This document shows positions 9,177 to 18,105 of a DNA stretch of 64,000 bases, in pieces. The stretch is from Chloroflexota bacterium (GTDB taxonomy: Bacteria; Chloroflexota; Anaerolineae; Anaerolineales; Anaerolineaceae): NCBI GenBank assembly GCA_016887485.1, contig CP069394.1:682001-746000 (forward strand), in the 5' to 3' direction. The notes below the pieces were generated by a model. That model saw only the letters and a program-made list of their open reading frames with translations, was not told the origin of the DNA and searched no databases. Numbering within the stretch: position 1 is the stretch's first letter; each line of letters opens with the position of its first letter. The translations under genes and the position numbers were made by a program.

Positions 9177-9833
9177 ATGGATAAGAAATTGGTGTTTGAA
9201 AAGGTAAAAGAATTGGGCTTACTGGCTGTACTGCGAGGCCCATCTGAGGAAAAGACTGTCAAAGCGGTGGATGCGTTGGTGGCTGGAGGTGTGAAAGGGA
9301 TTGAGATTACTTATTCAACACCGAATGCACCAGCCGTAGTCAATACGCTTGTTAAAAAATATGGGGATGACATTTTAGTTGGTATGGGTACATTGACTGA
9401 GCCGGAACATATCCAGATGGCGGTGGAAAATGGTGCAAAATTCATTGTTTCACCAATGTTCGATCCTGCTCTTACAAAGAAATTTGTGAGCAGCGGTTTG
9501 TTTTCAATGGTTGGGTGTTTTACTCCCTCGGAAATTTTTCAAGCCTATAAAATGGGCGCGGATGTAATTAAAATTTTTCCCGGACGATTGGCTGGCCCGA
9601 AGTATATTAAGGATCTCAAAGGACCCTTGCCGCATATCCCTGTGATGCCTACAGGCGGTGTGGATAAGGATAACGTGGCTGAATGGTTCAAAGTTGGTGT
9701 TGTGGCTGTTGGTGCAGGTAGTAGTCTGTGTCCAAAAGAGATGGTATTGAATGAAGAGTTTTCAAAAATCACCGAGATCGCGAAAGCCTTTGTTGAAGAG
9801 GTGAATTCATGCCGACACGGAAAAAGTAACTAA
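9177..9833 (+). CDS. eda: KDPG/KHG aldolase
   Basis: A class I 2-keto-3-deoxy-6-phosphogluconate aldolase, 218 aa, the usual length for Eda. The Schiff-base lysine is in ADVIKIFPGRLAG, the catalytic Glu in KGIEITYSTP, and MPTGGV is the phosphate-binding loop. It cleaves KDPG (or a related 2-keto-3-deoxy sugar acid phosphate) to pyruvate and glyceraldehyde-3-phosphate, completing the path opened by the KDG kinase. The ATG at 9177 follows TGAGGTG; the open frame extends to a TTG at 9150 that has no ribosome-binding site. A strong hairpin follows, and the convergent pyruvate kinase gene begins beyond it. Confidence 0.92.
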   Translation: MDKKLVFEKVKELGLLAVLRGPSEEKTVKAVDALVAGGVKGIEITYSTPNAPAVVNTLVKKYGDDILVGMGTLTEPEHIQMAVENGAKFIVSPMFDPALTKKFVSSGLFSMVGCFTPSEIFQAYKMGADVIKIFPGRLAGPKYIKDLKGPLPHIPVMPTGGVDKDNVAEWFKVGVVAVGAGSSLCPKEMVLNEEFSKITEIAKAFVEEVNSCRHGKSN

Positions 9834-9869
9834 CTACTTTAGTATTAGTTGATGAGTCAAGTTAATAAA

Positions 9870-9893
9870 GAGCCGCTCTATATAGAGCGGCTC
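9870..9893. terminator. Bidirectional hairpin terminator between eda and pyk
   Basis: GAGCCGCTC at 9870-9878 pairs perfectly with GAGCGGCTC at 9885-9893 around TATATA. T-rich flanks exist on both sides, so it can stop the eda transcript and the convergent minus-strand operon that ends with pyk. Confidence 0.8.
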
Positions 9894-9916
9894 AATTGAT
9901 TATTTATGGGCCAGAT

Positions 9917-11365
9917 TTAGACTTCACCCAGTGTGTGCAGGAGTGCCAGGTTGGGCTGTCTGTGAGCGCCAACCGGGAAACCTGTGATGACGATCACTTG
10001 TTGACCGGGTTGCAGATCCGTTGTGGCTGAGATCGCCGTCTCGACATGTTTGACCATAGTCTCGAGTGTGTCGGCAAAAGGCACCAACATGGGGCTGACG
10101 CCCCAGTAGAGGCCCATCTGTTCATAGGTCCGCATTTCGGGTGTGAAAGCCAGAATCGGGACATCCGGGCGAGCTTTTGACATCAGGCGTGCTGTCCGAC
10201 CGGATTGGGTGAAGACCACGATGGCAATCACATTCCGGTCAGTAGCCAAGGATTTGGCTGCTCGGGTGATCGAGATGGCGTCACTCCGAGAATCATCCGC
10301 CCAATCGGTGATAACTTTGCCCCATTGTTTCCGGTTGGCTTCTGCCTCGCGGACGATGGCATCCATCATTTGGACGCTCTCGACAGGGTATTTGCCAGCG
10401 GCGGTCTCACCGGAGAGCATCACGGCATCTGTGCCGTCAAAAACCGCATTAGCCACATCTGTGGCTTCTGCCCGGGTGGGGCGGGGATTGTTAATCATCG
10501 AGTCCAGCATCTGTGTTGCTGTGATCACCAAACGACCGTGACGATTTGCACTGGCGATGATTTCCTTCTGGGCGATCGGCACGCCAGCCGGCGACATTTC
10601 CACCCCGAGATCACCGCGAGCCACCATTACGCCATCCGTGACCTGCATGATGGCTTCAAGATTTTCTAAGGCTTCAGGACGTTCCAATTTGGCGATGATC
10701 GGGGTTTTCTTTTGAGCGGGGAGGATGGCCATTTCCTCAATGGCAGTACGAACGGTTTGAACGTCTTCTGCGGTCTTGACGAAGGAAATGGCAACCATAT
10801 CCACGCCTTGTTCGAGGCCGAATTTCAGATTGATCCGATCTTTATCCGTAAAGGAGGGGAAGGTCAGGTTGGCACCAGGCAGGTTTACACCCTTATTGGA
10901 TTTTAGCGTGCCACCCAGGGTCACTACGGCATCAATCCGGTCGCCAGTGATCTTTGTGACTTCCATTTCTAGTTGACCGTCATCCAGCAGGATGTGATTT
11001 CCGGGATGGACGGCTTTATGGAGATCAGGGACTTCAAAGGGGATGAAAATATCATCCGATCCGCTGACAAAATCTTCAGAAGAGCTGAGAGTGACTTCAT
11101 CCCCGACTTTCAGATCCATGGTGCCTTGTGGGATAACGCCAATCCGCAATTTTGGACCTTGTAAATCCTGGAGGATGGTGATGGGTATGTTAAGCTCGTT
11201 TGAAACTTCGCGAACGATATTAAGTTTTTTTAGATGTTCTTCATGCGTCCCGTGGGAAAAATTTAAACGGGCAACATTCATCCCAGCTTTGACCAAAGCC
11301 ATGATCTGTTTTTTGGATTCACTGCTTGGCCCCAGGGTGCAGACGATTTTCGCAAAACGTTCCAT
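9917..11365 (-). CDS. pyk: Pyruvate kinase
   Basis: The last glycolytic step, PEP + ADP to pyruvate + ATP, 482 aa. The N-terminal KIVCTLGPSS, the active-site segment IIAKLERPEALENL, the signature VMVARGDLGVEM and TATQMLDSM are all conserved. There is no extra C-terminal PEP-utiliser domain of the kind found in Bacillus. ATG 11365 is preceded by GGGAGG; the open frame extends 21 codons further without one. It is the last gene of the eleven-gene minus-strand run, 20 bases after the ornithine aminotransferase gene. Confidence 0.96.
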   Translation of the reverse strand: MERFAKIVCTLGPSSESKKQIMALVKAGMNVARLNFSHGTHEEHLKKLNIVREVSNELNIPITILQDLQGPKLRIGVIPQGTMDLKVGDEVTLSSSEDFVSGSDDIFIPFEVPDLHKAVHPGNHILLDDGQLEMEVTKITGDRIDAVVTLGGTLKSNKGVNLPGANLTFPSFTDKDRINLKFGLEQGVDMVAISFVKTAEDVQTVRTAIEEMAILPAQKKTPIIAKLERPEALENLEAIMQVTDGVMVARGDLGVEMSPAGVPIAQKEIIASANRHGRLVITATQMLDSMINNPRPTRAEATDVANAVFDGTDAVMLSGETAAGKYPVESVQMMDAIVREAEANRKQWGKVITDWADDSRSDAISITRAAKSLATDRNVIAIVVFTQSGRTARLMSKARPDVPILAFTPEMRTYEQMGLYWGVSPMLVPFADTLETMVKHVETAISATTDLQPGQQVIVITGFPVGAHRQPNLALLHTLGEV

Positions 11366-11385
11366 CACATCCTCCCAGACGTGTG

Positions 11386-12591
11386 TTAATCCATAAGCAG
11401 CACATCCCGTAAGATGGGCAGCATCCAATCAACAGTTTCTTTATCTATGACCAATGGTGGCGCAAGCCTCAGGATATGTTCGTGAGTTTCTTTCACCAGA
11501 ATGCCCTTTTTCTGCAGGGTTTCCGCAAAGCGTCGAGCGCCGCCCAATTCGTGCTTCAGTTCAACGCCGATCAGGAGGCCTTTGCCGCGAATATCCTTGA
11601 TGTTCTTCTTGGGAATCTCCTCAAGATATTCCATGATGTATTGGCCCATCTTTTGAGCGTTCTCCACCAGGTTTTCGTCTTCAATCACTTCTAAGGCTGC
11701 AATACCAACAGCTGCGCCCAGAGGATTTCCGCCGAAGGTTGATCCGTGCTCACCGGGTTCGATCAGTCCCAGGATGGCCTTATCTGCCAGTACGGCCGAG
11801 ACGGGATAGAAGCCGCCTGAAAGCGCTTTTCCGATGATGGTGATATCCGGGTGAACGCCTTCATGTTGCGAGGCGAAGAGTGCACCTGTGCGCCCGAGGC
11901 CGGTCTGAATTTCATCGGCGATGAAGAGAATGTTATTCTTTTCGCATAGGTCTTTAACTGCTTTGAGATAGCCTTCCGGCGGCACGATGATCCCATTTTC
12001 GCCCTGCAGCGGTTCCAGCATGATAGCGCATGTGTTGGGGGTAATGGCAGCCTTGATGGCCTCCAAATCACCATAAGGCAACATCGGGAAGCCGGGGGTA
12101 AAGGGACCGAAATCGTGTTTGTAGAATTCGGTGGTTGTAAATGAAATAATGGTCGTTGTGCGCCCGTGGAAATTACCCTCGGCAACGATGATTTCAGCTT
12201 TGTATCTCGGAACGCCCTTAACCTGGTAAGCCCATTTGCGAGCGACCTTGATAGCCGTTTCCACGGCTTCTGCGCCGCTGTTCATAGGCAGCGACATTTC
12301 ATAGCCGGTCATGTCGGAAAGCTTCTTGTAGAAGAGCCCCAGTTGGTCGTTGCGGAATGCCCTAGAGGTGAGCGTGATTTTGTCAAGCTGGTCGATCATA
12401 GCCTGACGGATTTTGGGGTGGTTGTGGCCCTGGTTGAGGGCGGAATAGGCACTTAGGCAATCAAGATACTTGTTGCCATCCACATCGTAGACCCAGACGC
12501 CTTCACCTTTGGTGAGAACGACATCCAGGGGGTGATAATTATGCGCGCCGTATTGATCTTCGAGCTGAATGAAATATTCGCTATTTAGCAT
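11386..12591 (-). CDS. rocD: Ornithine aminotransferase (ornithine--oxo-acid transaminase)
   Basis: A class III PLP aminotransferase of 401 aa. The PLP lysine is in TIIGKALSGGFYPVSAV, the conserved Asp in FIADEIQTGLGRTG, and the ornithine-specific N-terminal pattern YGAHNYHPLDVVL is typical of RocD. It converts L-ornithine + 2-oxoglutarate to glutamate semialdehyde + glutamate. Start ATG 12591 follows GGAGG at 12600-12604; this places the start inside the last codons of argF, an 11-base overlap that implies coupling. With argF next door it sits at the ornithine branch point between arginine and proline/glutamate. Confidence 0.93.
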   Translation of the reverse strand: MLNSEYFIQLEDQYGAHNYHPLDVVLTKGEGVWVYDVDGNKYLDCLSAYSALNQGHNHPKIRQAMIDQLDKITLTSRAFRNDQLGLFYKKLSDMTGYEMSLPMNSGAEAVETAIKVARKWAYQVKGVPRYKAEIIVAEGNFHGRTTTIISFTTTEFYKHDFGPFTPGFPMLPYGDLEAIKAAITPNTCAIMLEPLQGENGIIVPPEGYLKAVKDLCEKNNILFIADEIQTGLGRTGALFASQHEGVHPDITIIGKALSGGFYPVSAVLADKAILGLIEPGEHGSTFGGNPLGAAVGIAALEVIEDENLVENAQKMGQYIMEYLEEIPKKNIKDIRGKGLLIGVELKHELGGARRFAETLQKKGILVKETHEHILRLAPPLVIDKETVDWMLPILRDVLLMD

Positions 12592-13519
12592 CGGGATCGC
12601 CTCCAAGCAACAAGTCTACGAGGACGGCTTTTTGTGCGTGCATACGGTTTTCCGCCTGCGGGAAGAGACGGGATTGCGGACCGTCCGCTACCTCGTCCGT
12701 GATCTCCTGGCCGCGGTGGGCGGGGAGGCAGTGCATCACAATCGCCTCCGGTTTGGCCAGCTTGAGCAGATCCTGATTGACCTGATAGGGTGGGAAGACC
12801 AGTTCGCGCTTCTTGGCTTCTTCTTCCTGGCCCATGCTGGTCCAGGTGTCGGTATAGATCACATCGGCACCTTCAGCAGCTGCCTGCGGTTCGCGCAGCA
12901 GGGTCACTGTGCCGCCATTTTGACGGGCAATGTCTTTGCCCAGTTCAATATCACCTTCGGGCATATCGTAGTCTTCAGGGTTAGCGATGCGGAAGTTCGC
13001 GCCCAGTTTGGTGACGACTTTCATCAGCGAAACGGCCACATTGTTGCCATCGCCAATATAGGAGACGTTCACGTCCTTGAGGGAGCCGAACTCTTCATAA
13101 ATGGTGAGGGCGTCAGCCATAGCCTGGCAGGGGTGATTGTAATCACTGAGGCCGTTGATCACTGGGACGGATGACCATTTCGCCAGTTCCAGGATGTGCT
13201 GATGGGAAAAGACACGAGCCATCACAACATGGACGTAACCTGACAATACCCGGGAAATATCTGCGATCGATTCGCGCTTTCCCAAACCAATTTCGCTGGG
13301 GGAAAGGTAAAGCGCATCGCCGTTCAGGTCCCGCATAGCCATGTCAAAACTGACTCGAGTGCGCAGACTGGGCTTCTGGAAGACCATCGCCAGGACTTTA
13401 CCCTTGAACAGCGGCCGGGATTCGCCCTTCTTCTGTTCAGCTTTCAGGTTGGTTGCCAGGGTCAGCAGCCCTTGGATTTCTTCACTGGTGAAATCCGCGA
13501 TATCAAGAAAGTGTTTCAT
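12581..13519 (-). CDS. argF: Ornithine carbamoyltransferase
   Basis: 312 aa, normal for OTCase. The carbamoyl-phosphate loop reads FQKPSLRTRVSF (Ser-x-Arg-Thr-Arg), HPCQ is the second carbamoyl phosphate motif, and HCLPAHRG is the ornithine-binding motif. It makes citrulline from ornithine and carbamoyl phosphate, or runs in reverse for arginine catabolism. Pairing with rocD instead of other arg biosynthetic genes leaves the direction open; arcA and arcC are not in the window. AGGAGA precedes the ATG by nine bases. Confidence 0.95.
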   Translation of the reverse strand: MKHFLDIADFTSEEIQGLLTLATNLKAEQKKGESRPLFKGKVLAMVFQKPSLRTRVSFDMAMRDLNGDALYLSPSEIGLGKRESIADISRVLSGYVHVVMARVFSHQHILELAKWSSVPVINGLSDYNHPCQAMADALTIYEEFGSLKDVNVSYIGDGNNVAVSLMKVVTKLGANFRIANPEDYDMPEGDIELGKDIARQNGGTVTLLREPQAAAEGADVIYTDTWTSMGQEEEAKKRELVFPPYQVNQDLLKLAKPEAIVMHCLPAHRGQEITDEVADGPQSRLFPQAENRMHAQKAVLVDLLLGGDPDAK

Positions 13520-13562
13520 ATAGTACTTCTCCTAAAGGTAATATGTGGTAATGGTGAGGTTG

Positions 13563-14414
13563 TTACTCCCGATCAAGATCGGAAAGCGAGATAATTTTCT
13601 GTTCAAAATGAATATAATCCTGCGCCTGTAAATAGACGCCGAATTGGGCGATACCCAACCATAATAACACGCCTGACAGCAACAATGAAGTGATTATGGA
13701 GGATAGTTTCAGTTGTGATTCGAAGCGTTCGACCTTCTGAAGCCCATTTGAAATGATGATTTCATAATCAACCAGGATATCCTGAGCTCCGTCAAGATCT
13801 TCCATAATGATGGTCAGGTCATCAGAAAGGGCTGAAAGGTCAGCCGAGAAACTTTGAATGTCTGTGGAGGCTGAATCAAGGCTAGTCTCCAGAGAAGTGA
13901 GTGAGGCGGGGATGTCATTCATGTCCTCCGCGACTTTTCCCAGGCTGATGTGTAGGGGAGTTTCAGGTTGGTAATCCGCTCCCAGAAGGGGAATGGCCGC
14001 GATAAAGGCCAGGGTGTCGTCGATGAATTCAGCGCTTAACGCAGCGGAGGTGACGGCTGTTTGGACTTCGGTCAGGGTCAGGTTAAGGTCATCCCCGACG
14101 AGGCTGCTGGAGATCACCAGTGAATCAGCGATGCTGTTCAGGGAGGATTCAAGATTAGCCAATGATGATTGGATCAAAATCAGGTCTTCATCCACCTGGC
14201 TGACGGAGCCTGAGAGAAAGCCAATCGCCGATTGGGTTGTGTTCAGGGCTTCGTGTGTGAGCCCAACCAGATTGGACAAACTCTTGGTGATCCCAGGCCG
14301 CATCACCCAGATGCCACCGATCCCCAGAAGAGAAAATAGCATTCCAAAGATTGCGAAAACTGAAAGTAAGCGTCCAATTCTACGTAATTTTAATGGATTT
14401 CGAAACATGTCCAC
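13563..14414 (-). CDS. Uncharacterised bitopic membrane protein with long coiled middle
   Basis: 283 aa, function not recognised. A hydrophobic helix at about residues 16-38 and a second at about 240-260 flank a 200-residue segment rich in Ser, Leu, Asp and Thr with regular heptad-like spacing (SSLANLESSLNSIADSL, SLTSLETSLDSASTD). The layout, two membrane anchors holding a long helical exocytoplasmic loop, resembles chemoreceptor sensor regions or methyl-accepting-like stalks, but no signalling domain follows. The start is a GTG at 14414 or an ATG at 14408, and neither has a strong ribosome-binding site. It begins six bases after ybeY ends, so it is co-transcribed. Confidence 0.6.
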   Translation of the reverse strand: MDMFRNPLKLRRIGRLLSVFAIFGMLFSLLGIGGIWVMRPGITKSLSNLVGLTHEALNTTQSAIGFLSGSVSQVDEDLILIQSSLANLESSLNSIADSLVISSSLVGDDLNLTLTEVQTAVTSAALSAEFIDDTLAFIAAIPLLGADYQPETPLHISLGKVAEDMNDIPASLTSLETSLDSASTDIQSFSADLSALSDDLTIIMEDLDGAQDILVDYEIIISNGLQKVERFESQLKLSSIITSLLLSGVLLWLGIAQFGVYLQAQDYIHFEQKIISLSDLDRE

Positions 14415-14420
14415 AACCGT

Positions 14421-14861
14421 TTAACTTTCCAAACCTTTAATTTCTGAGAATATTTTCTCCTGAAGCGGCCACATGATGGCTTTCTCTTCTTCAGTGTAGT
14501 GATCATAACCTAAAAGATGCAAGGTGCCATGGATGCTGAGGAAGGTGATTTCGTTTTCCAAGGAGTGCGCATGCTCCATAGCTTGGAGGGCTGCCTTAGG
14601 AACTGAGATCAGAATGTCACCGAGATAATACTGGCCTGTCTCAGGGTCACGGATATCCTGATTAAATGACAAAACATCCGTGGTCTTGTCTTCGCCACGG
14701 AAGGTCTGGTTTAGATGCTGCATTTCATCATCATCAATCAAGCGCAGGGTGATATCCATATCTGGCTTCTTGAGAATATCCAATGTTCTAATAATCGCCT
14801 GGCTGAGTCGATTGCCGTCGATGTCGGCTATGAATGATGAATCAAATTGAAAATCAATCAT
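14421..14861 (-). CDS. ybeY: Endoribonuclease YbeY (rRNA maturation factor)
   Basis: 146 aa, UPF0054 family. The zinc site HGTLHLLGYDH (His-x3-His-x5-His) is intact. The family acts in 16S rRNA 3' end processing and ribosome quality control as a single-strand endoribonuclease. Its start overlaps the pgpH stop by four bases (14858-14861), the common pgpH-ybeY pairing seen in many bacteria. Confidence 0.95.
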   Translation of the reverse strand: MIDFQFDSSFIADIDGNRLSQAIIRTLDILKKPDMDITLRLIDDDEMQHLNQTFRGEDKTTDVLSFNQDIRDPETGQYYLGDILISVPKAALQAMEHAHSLENEITFLSIHGTLHLLGYDHYTEEEKAIMWPLQEKIFSEIKGLES

Positions 14862-16987
14862 TCCGGCAGCGCTTTCTGTTCTGGCTCGGGTAAGGAGACT
14901 GGTTTGATTTTAGTTTCCAAAGCTGGATATTTCACCCTGGGATGGTAAGAACCCTTGAGCGTGCGATAGAAGGATTGTTGGGCGTTCTGTAAATCCTTGA
15001 GGGTCAGGTTGGTGTCATCCAACTGGTGATTTTGGGCGTAGAAAAGGAAAACTGTATCGATCAGGTCACGCAGTTCCTCTTCATTCTTAGGCATTTCAGC
15101 CCTAGCCCTGGCTTCAGTGCCATCCGCAAGCATCAGCAGAGCGGTTTCCCGAGATTGTGGGCGAGGGCCGGGATAGGTGAAGAGCGATTTGTCGACCTTC
15201 GAAAGATCACCGCCAGCTTCCTTGACCGCTTGCGTGTATTGGTAATGGGTATACATTGTGCCATGGTGTTCCCGAATGAAGTCAATTATCCGGTTCGGCA
15301 GACGATATTTCTTTGCCAGATCAACGCCATCGGTGACATGGCTGATGATGGTCTGAGCACTTGTTAAAGGATCTAGGTCATCGTGCGGGTTGAGCTTTTC
15401 CTGGATTTGGTTTTCAATGAAGAATTGCGGGTTTTGAGATTTACCGCAGTCATGGAATATCGCCCCAACACGAACGAGTAAGCTATTTGCTCCTATTGAC
15501 TCAGCAGCCTGTTCTGCCAGATTGGAAACCTGCAGGGAGTGCTGATAGGTGCCGGGCGCATTCCGCAGGAGATGTTGCAACAGGGGGTGATCCGGCCTGG
15601 ATGTATCCAATAGCTGAAGGGCCGTAGTTGTCCCCAAAATGTTCGAGAAGAGATATTGTAGGAGTAAGGTGATCCCTGAAGCAGCGATGCCATTGACGAG
15701 TGCGGCAGCGGAAAGTGTAGCGATGCCAACCCAGTCCGTTACAGTGTCGGGCAGGCGATAGGCAAAAATGATAGCAATGCCAGATAGGCCTATTGTGATA
15801 CCTGCAATGAAGAAAGACGCAATCCGATGCGCATTACCCAGCACAAGGATTCCAATAATTGTCGGGACCACATAGAAGATGGTCAGATCATAGCCTTGCG
15901 CCATGCCATAGGCCGTCATGATCCCTAGAATCGTGGAGAGCAATGCTGCCAGCTCAAATCCAAATATGGTAGAGAGAGTTAGAGCGAAGGCTGCCACGGG
16001 AAAAATATAGGGCATGATTGTTCGATCAATGATCACAGATCGACCAAGAGTCAGGAAAACGAGGAAGGTGATTGCGATTAGGAAAACAGCTTTAAAAGAG
16101 TAATTTAAATTATTGCGACGCCAGTGGAAATATAATCCCACAACTGCCGTCACTAATAGCGTAAGGATGCCGGCACTGATAACTTCTTCGGCCCGGTCAC
16201 TGGTTTGAATCAGGCCGTAATGTTCGAGCCCTTCCCAATCCACATTTTGAATGATTTGCCCTCTGTTCACCAGTGTCTCGCCGGAAATAAAGGAGCGAAT
16301 TACCGGTTGAATGGACTGACGGGCTTCTTCAACGGCAGCGTTCGTCTCTTCAACGCTGTAGAGGCTGTTGGGGACGACAAAGGGCTCCACCAGATCGGCG
16401 ACGATATCCGCCTGGTTCTGGGGGAAGGCAAAATCTATCAATGAGGGGATGTTGCGTTTGGCGGAATAGAGATCCGTGTCACGGATGGTGTTCCGCATGA
16501 CTTCTTCAAGTACTATGGAAGTTTCAGATTCGACAGCTTCCCAGCGAACATCACTTAATTGAAGGATGCGCGTAATAGTCTCATCGGAGAGGTTCTGATT
16601 TTCAATGGCCTGAATATCAGAGATTTTCTGTTCCAGGGTGGCATATTCATCTTGCCGCACGGTTGTGATGTAATAAAGCACGGTTTGCAGGGATTCCGCC
16701 TGATGACGGCCGATACTTGGATCGGTTGGCAAGTAAATGGGAGAAATGGCGTCAGCAGCGGCCTGACGAGCGTTTTCTGTCAGGACTTCGCTTTCAAAAG
16801 TCAGAGAATAGGGCGCTAGGATGTCCTGCGGTGAAGCCTCACCAACAGACATGGGATAGGCTGCTTCGCTGAAAGTTTCAGGCAGAATTAAAGCAAAGAA
16901 TGCCAGGATACCAGTGAGTATCAGGAGGGCAGTCTTGATGATTACCGACTTGTTCGGTCTTTGTTTTACTTCAGCTTGAATGGACAT
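14858..16987 (-). CDS. pgpH: PgpH-like membrane HD phosphohydrolase
   Basis: A 7TMR-HDED / HD-domain protein, 709 aa. An N-terminal transmembrane helix (about 15-35) is followed by an extracytoplasmic region to about 260, seven membrane helices to about 450, and a cytosolic HD domain with GAIFHDCGKSQNPQFF and FIREHHGTMYTH. Characterised PgpH enzymes hydrolyse cyclic di-AMP to pApA, so control of osmotic balance and cell-wall state is likely by family. I place the start at ATG 16987, eight bases after yqeY; an earlier in-frame ATG at 17035 would overlap yqeY by 41 bases. The ribosome-binding site is weak either way. Confidence 0.88.
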   Translation of the reverse strand: MSIQAEVKQRPNKSVIIKTALLILTGILAFFALILPETFSEAAYPMSVGEASPQDILAPYSLTFESEVLTENARQAAADAISPIYLPTDPSIGRHQAESLQTVLYYITTVRQDEYATLEQKISDIQAIENQNLSDETITRILQLSDVRWEAVESETSIVLEEVMRNTIRDTDLYSAKRNIPSLIDFAFPQNQADIVADLVEPFVVPNSLYSVEETNAAVEEARQSIQPVIRSFISGETLVNRGQIIQNVDWEGLEHYGLIQTSDRAEEVISAGILTLLVTAVVGLYFHWRRNNLNYSFKAVFLIAITFLVFLTLGRSVIIDRTIMPYIFPVAAFALTLSTIFGFELAALLSTILGIMTAYGMAQGYDLTIFYVVPTIIGILVLGNAHRIASFFIAGITIGLSGIAIIFAYRLPDTVTDWVGIATLSAAALVNGIAASGITLLLQYLFSNILGTTTALQLLDTSRPDHPLLQHLLRNAPGTYQHSLQVSNLAEQAAESIGANSLLVRVGAIFHDCGKSQNPQFFIENQIQEKLNPHDDLDPLTSAQTIISHVTDGVDLAKKYRLPNRIIDFIREHHGTMYTHYQYTQAVKEAGGDLSKVDKSLFTYPGPRPQSRETALLMLADGTEARARAEMPKNEEELRDLIDTVFLFYAQNHQLDDTNLTLKDLQNAQQSFYRTLKGSYHPRVKYPALETKIKPVSLPEPEQKALPE

Positions 16988-16994
16988 GGGAAGT

Positions 16995-17444
16995 TTATTG
17001 GGTCTGGAGGATTTCCCGTACGGCTTTGCTGGCATCGGAGCCGGAGGCGCGGCCTTCCAGCTTAGGCATCAGTTGTTTCATCACTTCGCCCATATCGCGC
17101 ACGCTGGATGCGCCTAACTCGGTGATGACACCCTGTGCCAGTGCTTTGAGTTCTGCCGGGTTCATCTGTTGGGGAAGGAATTGGTTAAGGATCGCCATTT
17201 CTTTCTCGGCAGCCTCTACCAGGTCAGCTCGATCAGCCTGCTTGGATTCGGTGATGATATCTTCCCGGGTTTTGACTTCCTTCTGGAGGATACCGAGGAT
17301 GCGGTTATCGTCCAGGTCACCCTTCGCTTCCACTTCGGCCATTTTGATGGCAGACATGACTAGACGCAAAGTGCGTTTGGTGTCTTCATCTCGGGCTTTC
17401 ATGGCCGCGGTTAACGCCTGTTGAATTTCCTGTTTCATGTTCAT
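16995..17444 (-). CDS. yqeY: GatB/YqeY domain protein
   Basis: 149 aa, the YqeY family, related to the tail domain of amidotransferase GatB. Typical features are the helical N-terminus MKQEIQQALTAAMKARD and the C-terminal GRASGSDASKAVREIL. The family may aid tRNA-dependent amidation, but its role is not established. The starts possible are ATG 17444 and ATG 17438. No Shine-Dalgarno sequence precedes either, while a perfect TATAAT lies seven bases upstream of 17444, which suggests a leaderless transcript starting at or near the start codon. Confidence 0.88.
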   Translation of the reverse strand: MNMKQEIQQALTAAMKARDEDTKRTLRLVMSAIKMAEVEAKGDLDDNRILGILQKEVKTREDIITESKQADRADLVEAAEKEMAILNQFLPQQMNPAELKALAQGVITELGASSVRDMGEVMKQLMPKLEGRASGSDASKAVREILQTQ

Positions 17445-17451
17445 GAGATTT

Positions 17452-17457
17452 ATTATA
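17452..17457 (-). promoter_or_regulatory. yqeY: TATAAT box abutting the yqeY start (candidate leaderless promoter)
   Basis: On the minus strand TATAAT at 17457-17452 is separated from ATG 17444 by seven bases, so transcription would start at about the A of the start codon. There is no purine-rich ribosome-binding site. A TTGGCA lies 20 bases upstream of the box, too far to be a normal -35. Confidence 0.45.
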
Positions 17458-17460
17458 CCT

Positions 17461-18105
17461 TTAGTTATTGTTTTCCCTGCCAAGGAATTGGTCAATCAAC
17501 GGCTGAGGGAGATGGTATTCTTTGAATTTTACCTGTAGTTCTCGCCAAACGAGACGGGTACGTTTCGTGGCGGCAGCTATGGCATAGGGGAAGAGAGGAT
17601 TGGCTAGCGGGTCGTCCATGTTGTTCTTGGCGTGCGAATCATCCGGCATACGCTCATATACCCACTTGGATAGGAGGGGAAGCATGGCGATGAACTCGAT
17701 CAGACCATAATTGACACCGGAAAAGAGTTCCGGGCTGTTGAGACTGGATGGGTCAGCCGGCTCAATTTCATCCGGGATGGTTTCTGGATGTTGCTTGAGC
17801 CAAAGCTGGACGTAATTACTGTGACTGTAAAAGTCCTGCCAGGTGTGGATGATCTGTCCAAAAGCCTTTTGGGCAGGTTTAATTTTGCCTGAGTTGAGAA
17901 AGGATAGGATGGCTTGTTTTTGATGGGCAATATAGGCATATCCTGCCTCAAAAGCGCTCCCATCAAAATGGATATAGTCCCGACTGAACTGGTTTTGGGG
18001 TCGATCTTGCCAGATATTGGCCCGGATGATGGTTTGAAGCGCTTTGTCTGAAAAAATACCTTCGAGCGCATCGCGGGTCATTTCAATATGATATTTGCTT
18101 TTCAT
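17461..18105 (-). CDS. Zinc-dependent phospholipase C-like / HET-C-like protein
   Basis: 214 aa. The histidine/aspartate pattern IIHTWQDFYSHSNYVQLWL together with an N-terminal MKSKYHIEMTRDAL and a later DDSHAKNN match the metal-ligand arrangement of the phospholipase C/P1 nuclease fold and the HET-C region (His and Asp ligands scattered along helices). No signal peptide is visible, unlike secreted clostridial enzymes, so a cytosolic hydrolase is likely. The substrate is unknown. The start overlaps the comEA-like stop by four bases (ATGA type), showing coupling. Confidence 0.65.
   Translation of the reverse strand: MKSKYHIEMTRDALEGIFSDKALQTIIRANIWQDRPQNQFSRDYIHFDGSAFEAGYAYIAHQKQAILSFLNSGKIKPAQKAFGQIIHTWQDFYSHSNYVQLWLKQHPETIPDEIEPADPSSLNSPELFSGVNYGLIEFIAMLPLLSKWVYERMPDDSHAKNNMDDPLANPLFPYAIAAATKRTRLVWRELQVKFKEYHLPQPLIDQFLGRENNN

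Noticed and set aside
1-9833. Sulfoquinovose (sulfo-ED or sulfo-TK) pathway as the function of the first cluster
   Set aside because: KDG kinase, KDPG aldolase and a transketolase fit superficially, but no sulfoquinovosidase, sulfolactaldehyde dehydrogenase or sulfonate exporter is seen, and the flavoprotein and OYE reductase have no place in it.
12569-13174. A 201-codon plus-strand frame over argF
   Set aside because: A mirror frame of argF; composition and lack of motifs point to a non-coding shadow.
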